This document shows, piece by piece, positions 60,021 through 64,000 of a DNA stretch of 64,000 nucleotides. The notes beneath the pieces are model-generated. The model saw nothing but the letters and a program-made list of their open reading frames with translations, ran no database searches and was not told the origin of the DNA. The stretch covers positions 41,896,425-41,960,424 of the forward strand of contig NC_090020.1 in NCBI RefSeq assembly GCF_036417845.1, given 5' to 3'. Both the position numbers and the translations under genes were made by a program. Numbering within the stretch: the stretch's first letter is position 1; every line of letters begins with the position of its first letter. This DNA comes from Apteryx mantelli. Its lineage: Eukaryota > Chordata > Aves > Apterygiformes > Apterygidae.

Positions 60021-63000
60021 TCTGCTTTTAACAACAAACAACGGTCTTACATAGACAAATTATTTTACCCCTCTGTTTGCAGGAATGAAAGCATTCGTGC
60101 ATGAGATACAGATTGTTACTGTAAGGTACCATAAAAAGAGAATGGATCATCTCCAAAAAATGTTTGAAATAGAAGGTGAGTACAGTGTAAGACATAGGAC
60201 TTTACTGCCATTTAGAATATGAGAAAATTTTCTAACAGAACACTATATTCCTATGAATGGATTTATCACAGCTTACCAAAATAGGATCTCATGCATGATA
60301 ACAGATGAGAGTAATGAAGAACAATATTGAGTCTGGAAGACTGAATGAGGTTGCTGAGTGAGAATGGAGAAGAATTGCTATTAACTGACCTGGAAGATAT
60401 CACAGACTATTTTGCCAGCCCTCTAGGCAGTCAGACATTTACGGCAGAGGCAACATACGGTTCAGGAAGAATGCTGCTCCTCTTGCCATTATTTTTTATT
60501 AATATTATTTCCTTTCTTCTGAAGATGAAAAATCTTGGCCTAATGTAGCTTTCCAAAGACAGCAGAGCAGGAAGAAAACAGACATCATCGAGTTCACTTG
60601 GTTCTGCTTTCATGGAATTTTACCACAGCTATTCAATTTTTTTTAAATATTGCTAAAGGAAACATTTCCATTCACCTTTAACCAGGACACACAGTCATTT
60701 TTCATATTAACGGCTTGACAGCTGTTTTAACCCAATTCCCAATTATGAGTACAGCTTCGAGTCAGAACAAACACATCGATTTTTTTTTTTAATCAAATAT
60801 AACAGCTTTAAAAACGGATAAAACTTTGTAAAGGGAAGGCAATCATCCTGTCACTTACTTCAGGCTGTAAACTATGATAACAGGGCAGAATAAAACACGA
60901 TAAGTTCTGAGATCTACCATCAAAGAGATAGTTAGTAAGGAAACAAAACCAACTTAAACACTGCACTTGTGACATAAGCAGTTTGGGGAGTTAAGTTCTC
61001 CTCTTCTCTCACAATTGTTTTCAGCTACTTCAGTTCAATGCTTTCACATTGACCATAAAACAAAAGAATACTGTCCAGAATATAAGAATAGATAAGGAAT
61101 GAGGAAGAGCTTAAGTGCTTACTCTGGTGGCTGGGGAAGTCAGAAGCTGCCGAGGAGCTCTGACTCCAGTGGCCATGCCCGGCTACGGGGGCTAGCAGAG
61201 TTCACAGGTTTTGCCAGGAAGCACTGCAAGGGTGACAGCGGATAATAAGCTGCTCAGCCAGCAGGAGTCCAAGTAAAAGTAAAGTTTCAGCTAAATGGAG
61301 TAAGAATAATGACGCTGCTGCTAGGGATGGAAACAAAACATGCCTTTGAGTTTGAAAAGCCACAACACAGTGTGTTCGTCCTGTAAGGGAGTTAAAACAC
61401 AGAAACCAGTAACTCAGACATGTTGAGATGCTATAAAATCAATGGAATAGGGTTGTTTTTGGCTACAGAAAACACAGTAAAGCTATGTTATGCTTTCCTT
61501 TACCTCCCAGCTAAACCATATTCTCAAAAAGGCTTTTCTACTAGATAGATAATCAAAGAATGAAAACTAATTTATCGCCCTTTCAAAATGACAGAATTAT
61601 TTGCATAATAGAAACATAATGCACTTAATGGACACAAGCACAGACCATTCGCGTGATCCAGATGAATACCTGCACACAGAGGTACATACCTGGAAACCAC
61701 TCCAACATGGAGTGGCTGTGACCTGGAGGCAGTGCCCTGAGGGTAGCTGAGGGCTCATGCAGAGTCTCACATCCCAGCTCACTCACCCAGATGATCCTTT
61801 TTTCTTTTTGGCTTCAAGAAGCAAAAAGCTTCTTTAGGATGGTAGAAAGTAGCCTGAGGAATAGACACAGCACAACAGTGGGGGACAAATTCTTAGTCTG
61901 TGAGAGGGATCACACCTGAAAAAGTTGCCTTTGCGTTGTCACGTTGTGACCACACTTCTCGGCGGTGTCAAGACAACATCATCAGTTCCTGTGTGCACCA
62001 GTCCTGCCTGTTGTACCGGATGAACAGCCTCTGCTTGACCTCTCTGCCTCCTGTAGAGCAGGAGCCCAAGTCCCGTGCAATCACAGGAAGCCACGTGTAT
62101 CATAAGTCGGTTAATGACTGCTGGATCCGCAGTGCCTGCTGATGGCACTGATCATTTCCACAGCAGCTGAGTTGGTACGACCACTCACTGCTCCAACACC
62201 CTTTTAATGCCTTTCCTTCCCAGCCTCTGTTCTGCATGCCCCATTCAAACCACCCAGTGCCCTTCGGGCAACTTCCTCCTCTTCGTTTCATTGCAATGCA
62301 AGTCTGTCTTTGCTCGACATAACACTCACCTTCTTCAACGACTGTGTCTCAACTGATCAGTCTCTCGCTTGCCCCATCATATCCTTGCACCAAGAGGTGC
62401 AGCTGCAGATGTCCAGAGGGACTCGCTTCATTGCCTCTGTTTGAACACAGATTTTAGAGTGTCCTTTCATTGATGCTTTGCTCTCCAAAAGAAATAATAT
62501 TCACAGTAACAGTCCAGTTACCTTGCTTACTTTTCAGATCAGCAGGGAGAATAACACTATTATGCTGCAAGAACTGGACTTGCCTAGGATTCAGATGAAA
62601 GCCAACTTAAAAGACTCTTAAATCAAGATTGATTACATTTATAATTTACTGTAGATAAGAAAATCTTTTATGTAGTCTCTCGGGAATAATTAAAATATGA
62701 GGGGAAAAAATGAAACATAATAGGCTCATCCATAGCCTCTTGCAATAGTTCTAGGGGAACACAGATTTACCCCTGAAAATCCATGGCTGGATTATTAAAA
62801 GAAAACTTTGAATGCTGATATTTTGTGCTATGAAAGACACACCAGTGAAAACAGAATATTTGAATAGAAAGAGCAGACGTTATTCTGCTTCTTCATCTTC
62901 CTTAACTACATCTGATAAAACATTTGCACAGGCTTTTTGCAGGGGTAACAGGAAGAGAAAAATCTGAAATATGGTTATGGACCTCAATAGTACACTGCTT

Positions 63001-64000
63001 AAGAAAGTACTAGTAGAGCTCATTCCCTCACAGCTAGTAACCAGACTTGTTCAGAAAAATAAACCTGCTAGCATTTCAACAGATGTGTACATGGAACAAC
63101 AGCTGTAGCACTGCCAAGGCTGGAGGGAGGTAGAGAAAATTGAGAAAAAAATGGTTCAGGAAAAAGAAAAAAGCAAGACATGAAGAATGATAATATAGGG
63201 AAAGAAAAAAAATCACAAGAAAAAATACTCCCCCAGAGGTATCCATTGCTATCAGCCTTCAGTTTCAGACAATATATTAATATTAAGAGTAACCTCTACT
63301 GATACCTTTTGCTCCCCAAAGCAGTATTTTACTGCTATTGCACCTGCTGCAAATATTGGTTCAAATATAATCACTTTGCTTAGCTTTTCAATAACATACT
63401 GTCAGTTCTGGGTGGAAGGAGGTGTTAACAAACTTCGTCACAGTTATTACAGCTACTCTACAACCAACCCAAACCTACATAGTACCCCTGCTGAGGCCTT
63501 ACCAAAGTCCAAATAGGATAGTCATCCTGGATAGCTATTTGCCTTTCTACCACAATATAATTTTGTTGACTAGTATTTAGTTTACATTCTCACATACCTA
63601 ACTCCTTTCCTGCTATATGATTAGCCTGGTGCTGACTTTAGGTATATGCTAAGCAGACGACTGCTGACAGTGGCAGAATGGCAGAGATGGTAAAAAAAAA
63701 GCCCATCTCACATTCAGTTGCTGGGGTAGTCTTGCAAAGGAAAGGATGACTGCATGTTCCAACTCTTCCAGGTAAGACAGGAGCTTAGGATGACTGTCTT
63801 TGTATAAGAGAGCAACCCTTACAATCCACAAGCATTTTAGAGACTGAACAGTGAAAAGGTAGCAAAAATGAAAATGGCTTTTACTTACAGCAGTCGTGCA
63901 ACTGGAGACAACTACGAATGTAACAGCTGGCCCAGATATCATTCATTGCAGAATGACTCCTACAGTCTCAGTAAGTGCACAAGAGTGCTCAGAGAAAGGT
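60021..64000. other. Non-coding sequence
   Basis: No supported gene. Mildly GC-richer patches lie at 61120-61250 and 61950-62300, with frames of 60-80 codons on both strands that resemble no protein I recognise. Confidence 0.5.

Noticed and set aside
61900-62148. Opposed 69-80 codon frames in a GC-richer patch
   Set aside because: Overlapping frames on both strands with no recognisable domain. Composition effect is more likely.

Overview
The window looks like avian nuclear DNA. Four young CR1 retroposon tails carry the bird-type 3' end (block ending in attctgtg octamers), and simple repeats and AT-rich unique sequence fill most of the rest. I found no convincing host protein-coding gene, rRNA, tRNA or CRISPR array. 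Nearly all short open frames are chance frames, so the 64 kb is best read as intergenic or intronic DNA with one large insertion.

The main object is a gammaretrovirus-like (class I) endogenous provirus at 42719-49214 on the + strand. It has two 351-bp LTRs, a 4-bp CCAC target-site duplication, a tRNA-Trp-like primer binding site, a gag remnant, a pol frame broken only by TGA codons, an env region and a polypurine tract. Capsid, nucleocapsid and protease are missing. The LTRs differ at only 2 of 351 positions, yet the coding region holds seven in-frame stops and the gag-pol deletion. The copy was therefore probably already defective when it inserted.

The most unusual point is the env region. 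Its 5' part, overlapping the end of pol, is an open frame with a signal peptide followed by what reads as a single immunoglobulin V-like domain (Cys63, Trp80, D-x-G-x-Y-x-C at 115-121, four N-glycosylation sequons) and a furin-type RARR site. The same frame then runs through stops into a surface-subunit C-terminal remnant and a transmembrane subunit. That subunit has a non-standard C-x9-CC motif, no visible hydrophobic fusion peptide and a PPRY motif in its tail. A retroviral surface glycoprotein built around an Ig-like domain is the best candidate here for something undescribed.

Layout: 1-12658, AT-rich non-coding DNA with TG/CA microsatellites and a GC-rich patch at 9441-10010; 12659-12826, CR1 tail; 12827-25620, non-coding DNA with a 33-bp and a 122-bp tandem duplication, a 19-G run and an old repeat near 21171; 25621-25838, inverted CR1; 25839-42718, non-coding DNA with a small CR1 tail at 36836 and minor tandem repeats; 42719-49214, provirus; 49219-54539, non-coding; 54540-55626, an old CR1-type LINE relic; 57073-57135, CR1 tail; 59915-60020, MIR-like SINE relic; the rest is non-coding. 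Calls on old repeats and possible conserved elements rest on recognition alone and were not checked by search.
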